Below are positions 1 to 9,040 of a stretch of DNA of 64,000 nt, one piece after another (the stretch's first letter is position 1; each line of letters begins with the position of its first letter). The notes under the pieces are model-generated. The model made no database searches, was not told the DNA's origin, and saw only the letters and a program-made list of their open reading frames with translations. The DNA is from DATHBD01 sp035296325 (GTDB taxonomy: Bacteria; Actinomycetota; Actinomycetes; Mycobacteriales; Micromonosporaceae): contig DATHBD010000054.1 of assembly GCA_035296325.1 (NCBI GenBank), positions 1-64,000 on the forward strand, read 5' to 3'. A program made the translations under genes and the position numbers.

Positions 1-3000
1 CTGCTTGCCGAGCGGATCGTCGTTCTTGATGGTGCCTGGGGCACCATGCTGCAGGGTGCCGGGCTGACGCCGGAGGACTACCGCGGTGACCTGATCGCCG
101 CCGACCACGCCAAGGACGTCACCGGCGACCCGGACCTGCTCAACCTCACCCGGCCGGACGTCATCCTGGACGTGCACCGGCAGTACCTCGCCGCCGGCGC
201 GGACATCACCACCACCAACACCTTCACCGCCACGAGCATCGGTCAGGCCGACTACGGCCTGGAAGGGCTCGTGCGCGACATGAACGTGCAGGGCGCGCGG
301 CTGGCCCGGCAGGCAGCGGACGAGGCGGGCGGGCGTTTTGTCGCCGGGTCGATCGGGCCATTGAACGTCACGCTCTCGCTGTCGCCACGCGTGGAAGACC
401 CGTCCTACCGTGCCGTCACCTTCGACGGGGTCCGCGCGGCGTACGCGGAGCAGATCGCCGCACTCGCCGAGGGCGGCGTCGACCTGCTGCTGATCGAGAC
501 GATCTTCGACACGCTGAACGCGAAGGCGGCCATCGCCGCGGCCCGCGACGTCGCCCCGCACCTGCCGCTGTGGATCTCAGTGACGATCGTCGACCTCAGC
601 GGCCGGACCCTGTCCGGCCAGACGGTGGAGGCGTTCTGGCGCTCGATCGAGCGTGCCGAGCCGTTGGTGGTTGGCGTGAACTGCTCGCTGGGCGCCGAGG
701 AGATGCGCCCGCATGTCGCGGAGCTGTCCCGGCTGGCCGGTACCTACGTGGCCTGCCACCCCAACGCCGGCCTGCCGAATGCGTTCGGTGGCTACGACCA
801 GACCCCGCCGGAGACCGCCGGCATGCTCGGCGAGTTCGCCACCTCCGGCATGGTCAACATCGTCGGTGGGTGCTGCGGCACCTCGCCCGCCCACATCGCC
901 AGGATCGCCGAGGCGGTGGCCGACGTGGCGCCGCGTGCCGTCCCGGTGCCCGCTGCCACGACCCGGTTCAGCGGCCTCGAGCCGTTCGCGATCGGGCCCG
1001 ACACCGGCTTCGTCATGATCGGCGAACGCACGAACGTCACCGGGTCGGCGCGGTTCCGTCGGCTCATCGAGGCCGATGATCACCAGGGCGCTGTCGATGT
1101 CGCGCTGGAACAGGTCCGCGGCGGGGCCAACCTGCTGGACGTGAATATGGACGCCGACCTGCTCGACAGCGAGCGGGCGATGACCACGTTCCTCAACCTG
1201 ATCGCGACCGAACCCGAGGTCGCCCGGATTCCGGTCATGATCGACAGCTCGCGGTGGACCGTGCTGGAGGCTGGCCTCAAGTGCGTGCAGGGCAAGGGCG
1301 TCGTCAACTCGATCAGCCTCAAGGAGGGCGAGGAGCCCTTCCTCGAGCAGGCACGCCTCATCCGCGACTACGGCGCCGGCGTCGTCGTCATGGCCTTCGA
1401 TGAGGAGGGTCAGGCCGACACCGCCGAGCGCAAGGTCTCGATCTGCGGTCGAGCCTATGACCTGCTTGTGCACCAGGCCGGGTTCGCCCCCGAGGACATC
1501 ATCTTCGACCCCAACGTCCTGGCTGTGGCGACCGGCATCGCCGAGCACAACGGCTACGCCAAGGCGTTCCTCGACGCGTTGCCGTTGATCAAGCAACGGT
1601 GCCCGGGCGCCAGGACCAGCGGCGGCATCTCCAACCTGTCGTTCGCGTTCCGTGGCAACGATGTCGTCCGGGAAGCGATGCACTCGGCCTTCCTGTTCTA
1701 CGCGGTGAGTGCCGGCCTCGACATGGGTATCGTCAACGCCGGCCAACTCGCCGTCTACCAGGACATCCCGGCCGACCTGTTGGAACTGGTCGAGGACGTG
1801 ATCTTCGACCGGCGCCCGGACGCCACCGACCGGCTGGTCACATTCGCCTCCACGGTCACCGGCTCGGGCACCCAGCGCACCGTCGACCTGAGCTGGCGGG
1901 ACGCGCCGGTGGGGGAGCGACTCGCGCACGCGCTCGTGCACGGCATCGTCGACTTCATCATCGAGGACACCGAAGAAGCCCGCCAACAGGCAGCCCGCCC
2001 TCTCGATGTCATCGAGGGTCCGCTGATGGACGGCATGAAGATTGTCGGCGACCTGTTCGGTGGCGGGAAGATGTTCCTCCCGCAGGTGGTCAAGAGCGCT
2101 CGGGTGATGAAGCGGTCGGTCGCCTATCTCGAACCGTACATGGAGGCCGAGAAGGAGCTGGCACGGCTGGAAGGGCGCGCCGGTGCCGACCGCGGTCAGG
2201 GCAAGGTCGTCCTCGCCACGGTCAAGGGCGACGTGCACGACATTGGCAAGAACATCGTCGGCGTCGTCCTGGGCTGCAACAACTACGAGGTCATCGACCT
2301 CGGTGTGATGGTGCCGGCGGCGAGGATCCTGGACACCGCGATCGCCGAGGACGCCGACGCGATCGGGCTCTCCGGGCTGATCACCCCGTCGCTGGACGAG
2401 ATGGTCACGGTCGCCGCCGAAATGCAGCGTCGCGGCCTGAAGCTGCCTCTGCTGATCGGTGGCGCCACTACCTCCCGCCAGCACACCGCGGTGCGCATCG
2501 CGCCGGCGTACGACGGCTCGACCGTCCACGTGCTCGACGCGTCCCGCGTTGTCGGCGTCGTGTCGGACCTTCTCGATGTCGATCGGGCCGAGGAGCTGGG
2601 CCGGTCCAACCGTGGGGAGCAGGAGCGCCTACGGGAGCAGCACGCCGGGCGCAAACACCAGCCGCTACTCAGCCTGGCGCAGGCCCGCGCCAACCGGGAG
2701 GAGGTCGACTTCACTGACCTTCCGGTGCCGGCCTTCACCGGCATCCGCATCGTCGAGCCGGACCTGACCGCCCTCCGCGAGATGATCGACTGGCAGTTCC
2801 TGTTCCTCGCATGGGAACTCAAGGGCAAGTACCCGGCCATCCTCGACCAGCCGGTTGCCCGGGAGTTGTACGACGACGCGAACGCCCTGCTCGACACGAT
2901 CGTGGCCGACCGGTCCTTCGAGGCCCGGGGCGCCTACGGCTTCTGGCCGGCGCACACCGACGGCGATGACATTGTGCTGGACACCACCGACGGCGTCCGG

Positions 3001-3588
3001 TTCCCGATGCTGCGCCAGCAGACCGTCAAACCGGAGGGTCGGGCCAACCGGTGCCTCGCCGACTACATCGCGCCGGCCGGCGATCATCTCGGTGGCTTCG
3101 CGGTGGCGATCCACGGTGCTGAGGCGCTCGCCGCGCACTTCGAGGGGCAGCAGGACGACTACCGCGCCATCATGGTGAAGGCTCTCGCCGACCGGCTCGC
3201 GGAGGCATTCGCCGAGTACATCCACCTGCAGGCCCGGCGGGACTGGTTCGAGCCCAACGCTCAGCCGAAGCTCGAGGACCTGCACGCCGAGCGCTTCCGG
3301 GGGATCCGCCCAGCGCTGGGCTACCCGGCGAGCCCGGACCACAGCGAGAAGCAGGAGCTGTTTGACCTGTTGGGTGCCGCGAAGCTGGGACTCGGCCTGA
3401 CCGAGTCCTTCGCCATGACGCCGGCGGCGAGCGTGAGCGGGCTGATCTTCGCGCACCCGGCGTCGCGTTACTTCACCGTGGGCCGGATCGGCAAGGATCA
3501 GACCGCGGAGTATGCCACCCGCCGCGGTCTGACCCTCACCGATGTGGAACGTTGGCTCAGGCCGAACCTGGCCTACGAACCGTCCTAG
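1..3588 (+). CDS. metH: Cobalamin-dependent methionine synthase, 5'-truncated
   Basis: MetH transfers the methyl group of 5-methyltetrahydrofolate to homocysteine through cobalamin in the cytosol. The frame is open from base 1, so the gene begins outside the window; comparison with the family suggests only about 10-15 residues are missing, because the usual VLDGAWGTM motif lies at the very start. All four modules are visible in order. The homocysteine domain has zinc cysteines at VNCSLG (near base 680) and GGCCGTSP (near 870). The pterin domain follows (about 1000-1800). The B12 domain has the cobalt-ligand motif DVHDIGKN (near 2230). The AdoMet activation domain has RPALGYP (near 3310). With 1195 residues present, length is normal. 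Its TAG stop overlaps the stop of the convergent downstream gene. No riboswitch can be judged because the 5' leader is outside the window. Confidence 0.97.
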   Translation: MLAERIVVLDGAWGTMLQGAGLTPEDYRGDLIAADHAKDVTGDPDLLNLTRPDVILDVHRQYLAAGADITTTNTFTATSIGQADYGLEGLVRDMNVQGARLARQAADEAGGRFVAGSIGPLNVTLSLSPRVEDPSYRAVTFDGVRAAYAEQIAALAEGGVDLLLIETIFDTLNAKAAIAAARDVAPHLPLWISVTIVDLSGRTLSGQTVEAFWRSIERAEPLVVGVNCSLGAEEMRPHVAELSRLAGTYVACHPNAGLPNAFGGYDQTPPETAGMLGEFATSGMVNIVGGCCGTSPAHIARIAEAVADVAPRAVPVPAATTRFSGLEPFAIGPDTGFVMIGERTNVTGSARFRRLIEADDHQGAVDVALEQVRGGANLLDVNMDADLLDSERAMTTFLNLIATEPEVARIPVMIDSSRWTVLEAGLKCVQGKGVVNSISLKEGEEPFLEQARLIRDYGAGVVVMAFDEEGQADTAERKVSICGRAYDLLVHQAGFAPEDIIFDPNVLAVATGIAEHNGYAKAFLDALPLIKQRCPGARTSGGISNLSFAFRGNDVVREAMHSAFLFYAVSAGLDMGIVNAGQLAVYQDIPADLLELVEDVIFDRRPDATDRLVTFASTVTGSGTQRTVDLSWRDAPVGERLAHALVHGIVDFIIEDTEEARQQAARPLDVIEGPLMDGMKIVGDLFGGGKMFLPQVVKSARVMKRSVAYLEPYMEAEKELARLEGRAGADRGQGKVVLATVKGDVHDIGKNIVGVVLGCNNYEVIDLGVMVPAARILDTAIAEDADAIGLSGLITPSLDEMVTVAAEMQRRGLKLPLLIGGATTSRQHTAVRIAPAYDGSTVHVLDASRVVGVVSDLLDVDRAEELGRSNRGEQERLREQHAGRKHQPLLSLAQARANREEVDFTDLPVPAFTGIRIVEPDLTALREMIDWQFLFLAWELKGKYPAILDQPVARELYDDANALLDTIVADRSFEARGAYGFWPAHTDGDDIVLDTTDGVRFPMLRQQTVKPEGRANRCLADYIAPAGDHLGGFAVAIHGAEALAAHFEGQQDDYRAIMVKALADRLAEAFAEYIHLQARRDWFEPNAQPKLEDLHAERFRGIRPALGYPASPDHSEKQELFDLLGAAKLGLGLTESFAMTPAASVSGLIFAHPASRYFTVGRIGKDQTAEYATRRGLTLTDVERWLRPNLAYEPS

Positions 3589-4301
3589 ACCGGTAGGTCG
3601 GCAGGCCACCGGGGGTAGCCCGGCGGCCGCTCAGGATTGAGGACCGTGATCGACGACACTCGCAGCGGCGTACCCTGCATGCAGAAGCTGACCCAGTCCC
3701 GCCGGGGCTCGCCGACGACCCGCACAACCGAGCCGGACGGCACGCCGGTCAGGTCGCCGAGCAGCAGGTAGCTGCCGCCGTTGGCGGTCGTCAGAATTTT
3801 GCATCCGGCCTCGACCCCTTCGGACACAACGCCCGTCACGGTGATCGTTCCGGGCTTCTCGGGAGTGTCGGGAGTCGGGTCGGGCCGCGGCGGGACGGGG
3901 ATCACCCGGATCGACTCAACCAGCAGCGGCGTGCCCTGCTGGCAGGTGGTGAGCAGGTCGGGCCGGACGACACCGGTGACCTCAACAAGTGTGCCGAACG
4001 GCACGGAATCGCCACCGACGAGCAGGTAGCCGCCCAGAATTCTGCATCCCGGCTCGACACCTTCGGACACCACTCCGGTCACGGTGACCGTCCCGTAAGG
4101 CGGCTTGATGTCCTTGCCGGGAGGCGGCGATGGGACGTACCCGGTGGGCGGGGGGACCTTGTCGGTGGGCGGCGGGGACGCCACCGGCACAGGTTCTCCG
4201 GGCGGCGTTGCCATCGCGCCCTGTGTCGGCCCCGCTAGGACGATCATTGCTCCTACCGCGACCGCCAGGGCGGCGCGGCTCATCGAACGTGGTATCTCCA
4301 T
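3585..4301 (-). CDS. Secreted protein with two OB-like repeats, each with a Cys pair
   Basis: This is a 238-residue protein of unknown function, probably exported. The N-terminus (MEIPRSMSRAAL then a hydrophobic run ending AMA) looks like a Sec signal peptide. A Pro-rich linker follows (about residues 35-65). Then come two repeats of roughly 80 residues that both contain TVTGVVSEGVE-x-GC at the front and CxQGTPL-x-V-x-SI at the back. Each repeat therefore has two conserved cysteines, probably a disulfide formed outside the cell. The beta-rich GTVTVTG pattern resembles small OB-fold modules, which is an inference. ATG 4301 was chosen because the signal peptide starts there; ATG 4283 is an alternative with a GGAG-like sequence upstream. 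The upstream extension of the frame is Arg-rich and not protein-like. The gene is convergent with metH, and the stops overlap. Confidence 0.75.
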   Translation of the reverse strand: MEIPRSMSRAALAVAVGAMIVLAGPTQGAMATPPGEPVPVASPPPTDKVPPPTGYVPSPPPGKDIKPPYGTVTVTGVVSEGVEPGCRILGGYLLVGGDSVPFGTLVEVTGVVRPDLLTTCQQGTPLLVESIRVIPVPPRPDPTPDTPEKPGTITVTGVVSEGVEAGCKILTTANGGSYLLLGDLTGVPSGSVVRVVGEPRRDWVSFCMQGTPLRVSSITVLNPERPPGYPRWPADLPV

Positions 4302-4487
4302 GGATCGGCAGATTACCGCCGGAGGCGGCCGACCGCTGCCCCGAACCCGCAGCTGACCGGTGCGGCCGCGAGGTGACCGATATGGACGGCGTACCGACCG
4401 GATCCGTGGTCCTCTCCGGGCGGTCCTGCGCCGGCACCGCCGACAGAATCCGAGCCGGTGTGCCATAGGACAAACCACAATGGGCCG

Positions 4488-4825
4488 ATGAACCAGGCGA
4501 CACTGCGGACCCGCCGGATCGAGCTCGTCCCGCTCTCCGACGCGCACCTCGAGCACGAGGTCGAACTCGACGGCGATCCTGCCGTCATGCGCTACCTGGG
4601 GAACGGACGAGCCCGTACCCGGGAGGAGACGGGTTCGCCGACCTCGGCTTGACCAGGATCTTCGCCGAGACCATGGCGGTCAACGCCGCCTCCCGCGCGA
4701 CGATGGCTGCGGTCGGCATGCGGTACACGCGGACGTTCCACCTCGACTGGGCGGAGCCGCTGCCCGGCAGCGAGTTGGGGGAGGTGGAGTACGCGATCAC
4801 GCGCCAGGAGTGGCTGGCGCGCTGA
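4488..4825 (+). pseudogene. GNAT (RimJ/RimL-type) acetyltransferase remnant, internal deletion plus frameshift
   Basis: The first part (4488 to about 4625) reads as the N-terminus of a RimJ/RimL-type acetyltransferase (ATLRTRRIELVPLSDAHLEHE, then DPAVMRYLGNGRART). The C-terminal part (about 4631-4825) reads GFADLGLTRIFAETMAVN, then AVGMRYTRTFHLDW and EVEYAITRQEW, in a different frame. The central acetyl-CoA binding core, about 75-80 residues in relatives, is missing. The two halves join within a few bases around 4625-4632 with a frame change, so no functional enzyme can be made. Both halves are still well conserved, which suggests recent inactivation. A sequencing or assembly error cannot be excluded, but an error alone would not remove about 230 bases. 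Confidence 0.85.
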
Positions 4826-4850
4826 GCGGCCAGACCACCGGGGCGCGCCG

Positions 4851-5696
4851 TCAGGCCCGTTTGCGGGCCTGCAGCGTGTAGGTCTGGGCCAGACGCCAGG
4901 GCCGGTCGCGGAGGCGGAACTCGCCGTGCTCGTCGCGGACCATCGCGCCGGGCAGCGCGTCCCACGGCGCGCTGTCGTGCTCGTGCAGCATGGTCAGCTC
5001 GAGGCCGGCGTCGAGCAGTGCGGTGACCACCTCGCCGAGGCCGTGGTTCCATTCGTGCGTCAGGTTCTGTTCGAACTGCACGTCGGTGGCGACGTAGGTG
5101 CCCGGATCGGTCCAGACCGTCGGCTCGACACGTGCAAAGTACGGGTACTCCACGGCCAGTACGCCGTCCGTGCGTGGCTCGTCGAGCGCCCACAGCATCG
5201 GGTGCCCCTCCCGCAGGAACAGCCGGCCACCCGGCCGCAGCAGGTCCGCCACCACCTGTGCCCACCGGCGGATGTCGGGCAACCAGCACAGCGCGCCGAT
5301 CCCGGTGTAGACCAGGTCAAACGTGCCGCGGCCGAGCGCCGCGGGCGCGTCGTACACGTCCGCCTCGACGAAGTCGACAGGCGCGCCGGCCTGTGCGGCC
5401 AGCCGGCGCGCCTGCGCCAGCGATACGTCGGAGAAGTCCAGACCCGTCATCCGGGCGCCGAGGCGGTGCAGCGAGATCGTGTCGGTGCCGATGTGGCACT
5501 GCAGGTGGATCCCGCGCTGGCCGCTGATGTCGCCCAGCCGCGGCAGGTCGAACCGCACAACGCCGCTGAGGTGTCCGGGATCGTCGACGAACCGGTCGAA
5601 GCCGTAGTCGGGCGAGGCCGCGTGTGCCGGGGCCCGCTCATTCCAGTTCGCGCGGTTGACGGTGCGGTAGTCAGTCACCGCCCGACCGTCGCACAT
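4851..5696 (-). CDS. Class I SAM-dependent methyltransferase
   Basis: This is a cytosolic methyltransferase of about 275-281 residues with unknown substrate. The class I Rossmann fold can be followed: an N-terminal NRANWNERAPAHA segment typical of this small-molecule group, motif I degenerated to LQCHIGTDT (about residue 66), an acidic end of strand 2 in TGLDFSDVSL, FVEADVYDAP for the adenine-binding loop, and LLRPGGRLFLREGHP for motif IV. The ATG at 5696 gives MCDGRA before the likely true beginning; GTG 5678 (VTDYRTVNR) fits relatives better. The gene runs in the same direction as the importer operon and starts 36 bp after the end of its last gene. It could be read through from that operon, but nothing shows a shared function. 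Confidence 0.85.
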   Translation of the reverse strand: MCDGRAVTDYRTVNRANWNERAPAHAASPDYGFDRFVDDPGHLSGVVRFDLPRLGDISGQRGIHLQCHIGTDTISLHRLGARMTGLDFSDVSLAQARRLAAQAGAPVDFVEADVYDAPAALGRGTFDLVYTGIGALCWLPDIRRWAQVVADLLRPGGRLFLREGHPMLWALDEPRTDGVLAVEYPYFARVEPTVWTDPGTYVATDVQFEQNLTHEWNHGLGEVVTALLDAGLELTMLHEHDSAPWDALPGAMVRDEHGEFRLRDRPWRLAQTYTLQARKRA

Positions 5697-5732
5697 CCGA
5701 CGTCACCGGATCAACAGGCCCCGGAACCGGCG

Positions 5733-7013
5733 TCACTTGGCGAAGCCCTTGCTCGTCGCGTCCTCCACCCCGCCGACCGGTGCCCAGGCGGTCCCGTCGA
5801 ACTGGACGATCTGGTACTGGTGGACGAGCCGGCCGTGCGACCCCGCCGAGAGCGACGTTCCCGGGAGCAGACCGGGCACCTTCAGATCCTTTGTGGCGTT
5901 CCAGGCGGCGTTGTAGGCGTCCGGGTTCTGCGCCGACGCGGTTTTCACGGCGTTGGCCAGTGCGGCGGCGGCCGTGTAGCCCTGCAGCACCAGGGAGTCT
6001 CCCGGGTCCGCCCCGTTGCCGTACTTCTTCACGTCGTCGAAGTAGCCGGCCAGCGCGGTGTCGCCGGTCGCCTTGGGGTCGCCGGGATCGGTGAGCCAGA
6101 GCGTGGTGTAGATGCCCTTGGCGGCGGCCGGCGTGATGGCGTCGATGGTGGCGAGCCGGCCCGCGGCGGTGGAGTAGATGAACGTCTTCGGGGTGTACCC
6201 GATCTGGTTCATGTACTTGACGGTGCTGATGACCTGGCCGTTGCCCACCGACAGCAGTACCGCGTCCACACCGGCGGCCTTGAGCTGGGTCACCTGACTC
6301 GTCGTGTCGAGCTGGCTCGGCGGTACGCGGAGCACCGAGGCGGGCTCCAGGCCACCGGCTTTGACGCCGGCCACCTGGCTGTCGGTCAGGTCGTTGTTGT
6401 AGCCGAGGATGCCGAGTTTCACGCCGGGCTGGCTCTGCTTGAGATAGGCGGCGTCGATCGCGCTCTCCCATGCGATGTCCGGCCACCACGCGTGGGTGTA
6501 GGGGAACTGGGCGACGTCGGAGAACGGCGTGTTCCCGGCGAACACGAGGTGCAGCACCTTGTTCTGGTTCAGGTAGGGCCGGATCGCCAGACTCGGTCCG
6601 CCGAAGCTGATGAAGATGCTCGCCCTGTCCTGCTCGACCGCGCGACGTGCGTTGGCGGTCAACCGGCTCGGGTCGTACGCGTCGTCGTACTGCACGTACT
6701 TGACCTGCCGGCCGTTGAGCCCGCCGTCGGCGTTCACCTTGGCCAGGTACGCGGACACGCCACGACCCAGGAACTGCGTCGCGGCGAGCGGGCCGGACTG
6801 GTCGAAGCTCGCCGCGATGACGATCGGCGCGCCTTCGCTGGCCGGCGCGGCCGGCGCGGTGCCGGTGTCGGAGCGCCCACACCCGGCCAGCGTCACCGCG
6901 GTGACCGCGGCCAGCGCGATGACGGCGCGAAGTCGTCGCGGTCGGGCAACCCCACCGCGTACCCGTGCGGGGGCGGACCGGCCCATGCCGGGTCCTGCTG
7001 ATTTATTGATCAT
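5733..7013 (-). CDS. ABC importer solute-binding lipoprotein, branched-chain amino acid/aromatic acid type
   Basis: This 426-residue extracytoplasmic receptor belongs to the Peripla_BP_6 (LivJ-like) family. It has an Arg-rich start, a hydrophobic stretch and a lipobox (LAGCG, cysteine about residue 46), so it should be anchored to the outer face of the membrane. The mature part begins IVIAASFDQSGPLAATQFLGRG, with GLNGRQVKYVQYDDAYDP, as in receptors of this family. ATG 7013 is used because its ATG overlaps the TGA of the preceding permease (ATGA) and it leads directly into the signal peptide; the longer open frame upstream is the shadow of that permease. Family members carry branched-chain amino acids, amides, or aromatic acids such as p-coumarate and benzoate. 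The neighbouring acyl-CoA ligase operon favours an aromatic or other organic acid, which is inferred. Confidence 0.9.
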   Translation of the reverse strand: MINKSAGPGMGRSAPARVRGGVARPRRLRAVIALAAVTAVTLAGCGRSDTGTAPAAPASEGAPIVIAASFDQSGPLAATQFLGRGVSAYLAKVNADGGLNGRQVKYVQYDDAYDPSRLTANARRAVEQDRASIFISFGGPSLAIRPYLNQNKVLHLVFAGNTPFSDVAQFPYTHAWWPDIAWESAIDAAYLKQSQPGVKLGILGYNNDLTDSQVAGVKAGGLEPASVLRVPPSQLDTTSQVTQLKAAGVDAVLLSVGNGQVISTVKYMNQIGYTPKTFIYSTAAGRLATIDAITPAAAKGIYTTLWLTDPGDPKATGDTALAGYFDDVKKYGNGADPGDSLVLQGYTAAAALANAVKTASAQNPDAYNAAWNATKDLKVPGLLPGTSLSAGSHGRLVHQYQIVQFDGTAWAPVGGVEDATSKGFAK

Positions 7014-8125
7014 CTCTGGGTCTCCATTCTGGCGGGCGAGTCGAGCGGAGTGCGGACGGGGCCGGGCCGGGGAGCGGCTTCCGCCCGCCGATGGGGTGGC
7101 GTTTCGGTCGGCCCCGGTGGGGCAGTCGGGTCGCCGTCCGGCGACGCGGCCGGACGCTGGGTCCGGGACCGCAGGCGTCGTCCCAGACCGGCCAGCCCGG
7201 TCGGTGCGAAGTACAGGGTGAGCAGCAACGTGACCGCGTAGATCACCTGTGACCACTGGCCGGCGATGGCGCTGCTGACGTGGTCGCTGACCAGCTGCGG
7301 CACGTACACCACGTAGATCGCGCCCAGGATGGCACCGGCCCAGGACCGGATGCCACCGACAACGGCACCGGTGAGCAGCGCCAACGAGAGGGTGAACGGG
7401 TAGGCGTCCGGGATGGCGGACTGCACCACGAGCGCGTTGAGTGCGCCGCCGATGCCGGCGACGGCCCCGCTGATGCCGACCGTCAGCACCGCCAGCCGGG
7501 CGGTGTGCACACCCTGGGTGCGGGCCATCAGCGGATTGCTGCGCAGCGCCACCAGCGCCCGGCCGGTGCGACCGCGGGTCCACAGCGCCAACAGCACGAC
7601 GAGCAGGCCCAGTACCGCCAGTGTCACCAGGTACAGGAACTGCGCGCCGGAGAGCTGAATGCCGCCCGGGGTACGTACCGGCGGGATCACCAGGCCGAAC
7701 GGGCCGCCGGTGACCGTCAGCCGGCCGGCCACGAGCGGGAACAGCACGGCGAGGGTCAGCGTGACCAGGGCCAGGTTGACGCCGCCGAGCCGGAGCGCCG
7801 GCAGGCCCAGCAGCAGGCCACCGAGAAGCGAAACCACGCCGGCTGCCAGCACCGCGAGGACCCACGGCACGTGCTGGTGCACGACCAGGATGGCGCAGGT
7901 GTACGCCCCGAGCCCGAACAGCGCGCCGTGCCCCGCGCTGACCTGACCGCTCCAGCCAGTGAGCAGGACCAGGCTGGCCAGCGCGATGGCGGTGGTGGTG
8001 ACGCGGGCGAACTGGAACGTCTGGTAGTCGTCGAACACGTACGGCAGGACGACGGCGACCACGACGAGGGCGGCCCAACCGAAGGTGGCCGGGCGGCGCG
8101 GGATCCCGCGCAGCAGGCCGGTCAT
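7010..8125 (-). CDS. ABC importer permease, LivM family
   Basis: This 371-residue membrane subunit is the second permease of the hydrophobic-acid importer. It has about 8-10 hydrophobic helices starting at WAALVVVAVVLPYVFDD. The LivM signature region includes LTGWSGQVSAGHGALFGLGAYT (about residues 57-78) and the cytoplasmic coupling loop RTGRALVALRSNPLMARTQGV, which contacts the ATPases. The last 45 residues form a Pro/Arg-rich cytoplasmic tail that is longer than usual. ATG 8125 overlaps the TGA of the upstream permease by 4 bp, and its own TGA overlaps the start of the binding-protein gene, so translation is tightly coupled. The open frame continues far upstream of this start only as a shadow of the other permease. 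Confidence 0.92.
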   Translation of the reverse strand: MTGLLRGIPRRPATFGWAALVVVAVVLPYVFDDYQTFQFARVTTTAIALASLVLLTGWSGQVSAGHGALFGLGAYTCAILVVHQHVPWVLAVLAAGVVSLLGGLLLGLPALRLGGVNLALVTLTLAVLFPLVAGRLTVTGGPFGLVIPPVRTPGGIQLSGAQFLYLVTLAVLGLLVVLLALWTRGRTGRALVALRSNPLMARTQGVHTARLAVLTVGISGAVAGIGGALNALVVQSAIPDAYPFTLSLALLTGAVVGGIRSWAGAILGAIYVVYVPQLVSDHVSSAIAGQWSQVIYAVTLLLTLYFAPTGLAGLGRRLRSRTQRPAASPDGDPTAPPGPTETPPHRRAEAAPRPGPVRTPLDSPARMETQR

Positions 8126-9003
8126 GCCCGTACCGCCGTCGCGCGCCCGAACAGTCCGGCGGGGCGGATCACGAGTACGGCGAAGATCACCGCGAACGGT
8201 ACGGCCAGCGACAGGTCCCCGCCCAGGCCCGGGATGTACCGCCCGGCGAGTGCGGCGGCGACGCCGATGATCAGGCCACCGACCACCGCGCCGACCCGGC
8301 TGCCGAAGCCACCCAGCGCTGCGGCGGCGAAGGCGAGCAGCAGGGGGGAGAACATCATGCCCGCGCTGACGCCGACGGTCGGCGCGGCCATCACGCCGGC
8401 GACCGCGCCGATCGCCGCGGCGATGGCCCACGCGATGGCACGCATCCGTCCGGGTCGGATGCCGAGCAGCACCGCGGAGTCCGGGTTCTGGGCCACGGCG
8501 CGCATCCGCAGACCGAGGTCGGTGTACCGGAAGAACAGGCCGATCAGCCCCATCACGACGAGGGCCGTGGCGGCGCTGCCGAGCTGCTGTGCGGTCAGCG
8601 TTACCGACCCGAGGGCCACCGTGCCGGAACCGAACGGACTGGCGAGGGTGTGCGTGTCGGTGTCCCAGACGATGGCGACCAGCCCGGTCAGACCGAGCAG
8701 GAGGGCGGCGGTGACGCTGACCACGACCAGTGTGGACGCTCCCTGTACGGGCCGGATCAGGGTGCGCTCGATCAGCGCGCCGAGCAACGCCGACGCGGCG
8801 ACCATCACCGGCATGGCCAGCCACACCGACCATCCGGCCGCCACCAGCGACCACGTCCCGAACGCCGCCACCGTGGCGAGCGCGCCCTGCGCGAAGTTCA
8901 GCAGTCCGGTGCCCTCGTAGATGACTGCGAGGGCGAGTGCCAGGCCGGCGTAGCCGCACCCGGTCGCCAGTCCACCGGCGATCTGTTGCAACAGCTCGGT
9001 CAT
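8122..9003 (-). CDS. ABC importer permease, LivH family
   Basis: This membrane permease of about 293 residues pairs with the LivM-type subunit. It begins MTELLQQIAGGLATGCGYAGLALALAV and contains GLLNFAQGALAT (about residues 37-48), the LivH hallmark, and a coupling loop FRYTDLGLRMRAVAQNPDSAVLLGI. ATG 9003 is preferred over the in-frame ATG 9015 because the sequence GGAGGAG lies 4-10 bases before 9003 and would be inside the coding region otherwise. The gene lies 37 bp after the livF-type gene and overlaps the next permease by 4 bp. It is part of the minus-strand operon order ATPase, ATPase, permease, permease, receptor. Confidence 0.92.
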   Translation of the reverse strand: MTELLQQIAGGLATGCGYAGLALALAVIYEGTGLLNFAQGALATVAAFGTWSLVAAGWSVWLAMPVMVAASALLGALIERTLIRPVQGASTLVVVSVTAALLLGLTGLVAIVWDTDTHTLASPFGSGTVALGSVTLTAQQLGSAATALVVMGLIGLFFRYTDLGLRMRAVAQNPDSAVLLGIRPGRMRAIAWAIAAAIGAVAGVMAAPTVGVSAGMMFSPLLLAFAAAALGGFGSRVGAVVGGLIIGVAAALAGRYIPGLGGDLSLAVPFAVIFAVLVIRPAGLFGRATAVRA

Positions 9004-9040
9004 GGGCTCCTCCATGCGACTGATCGATCCGTGCGCGCGT

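Noticed and set aside
577..2529. Long minus-strand open frame inside metH
   Set aside because: It is antisense to a fully conserved gene; His/Arg/Gly-rich composition is that of a high-GC shadow frame.
7280..8920. 546-codon plus-strand open frame across the importer permeases
   Set aside because: It is antisense to two well-supported permeases, with low-complexity composition.
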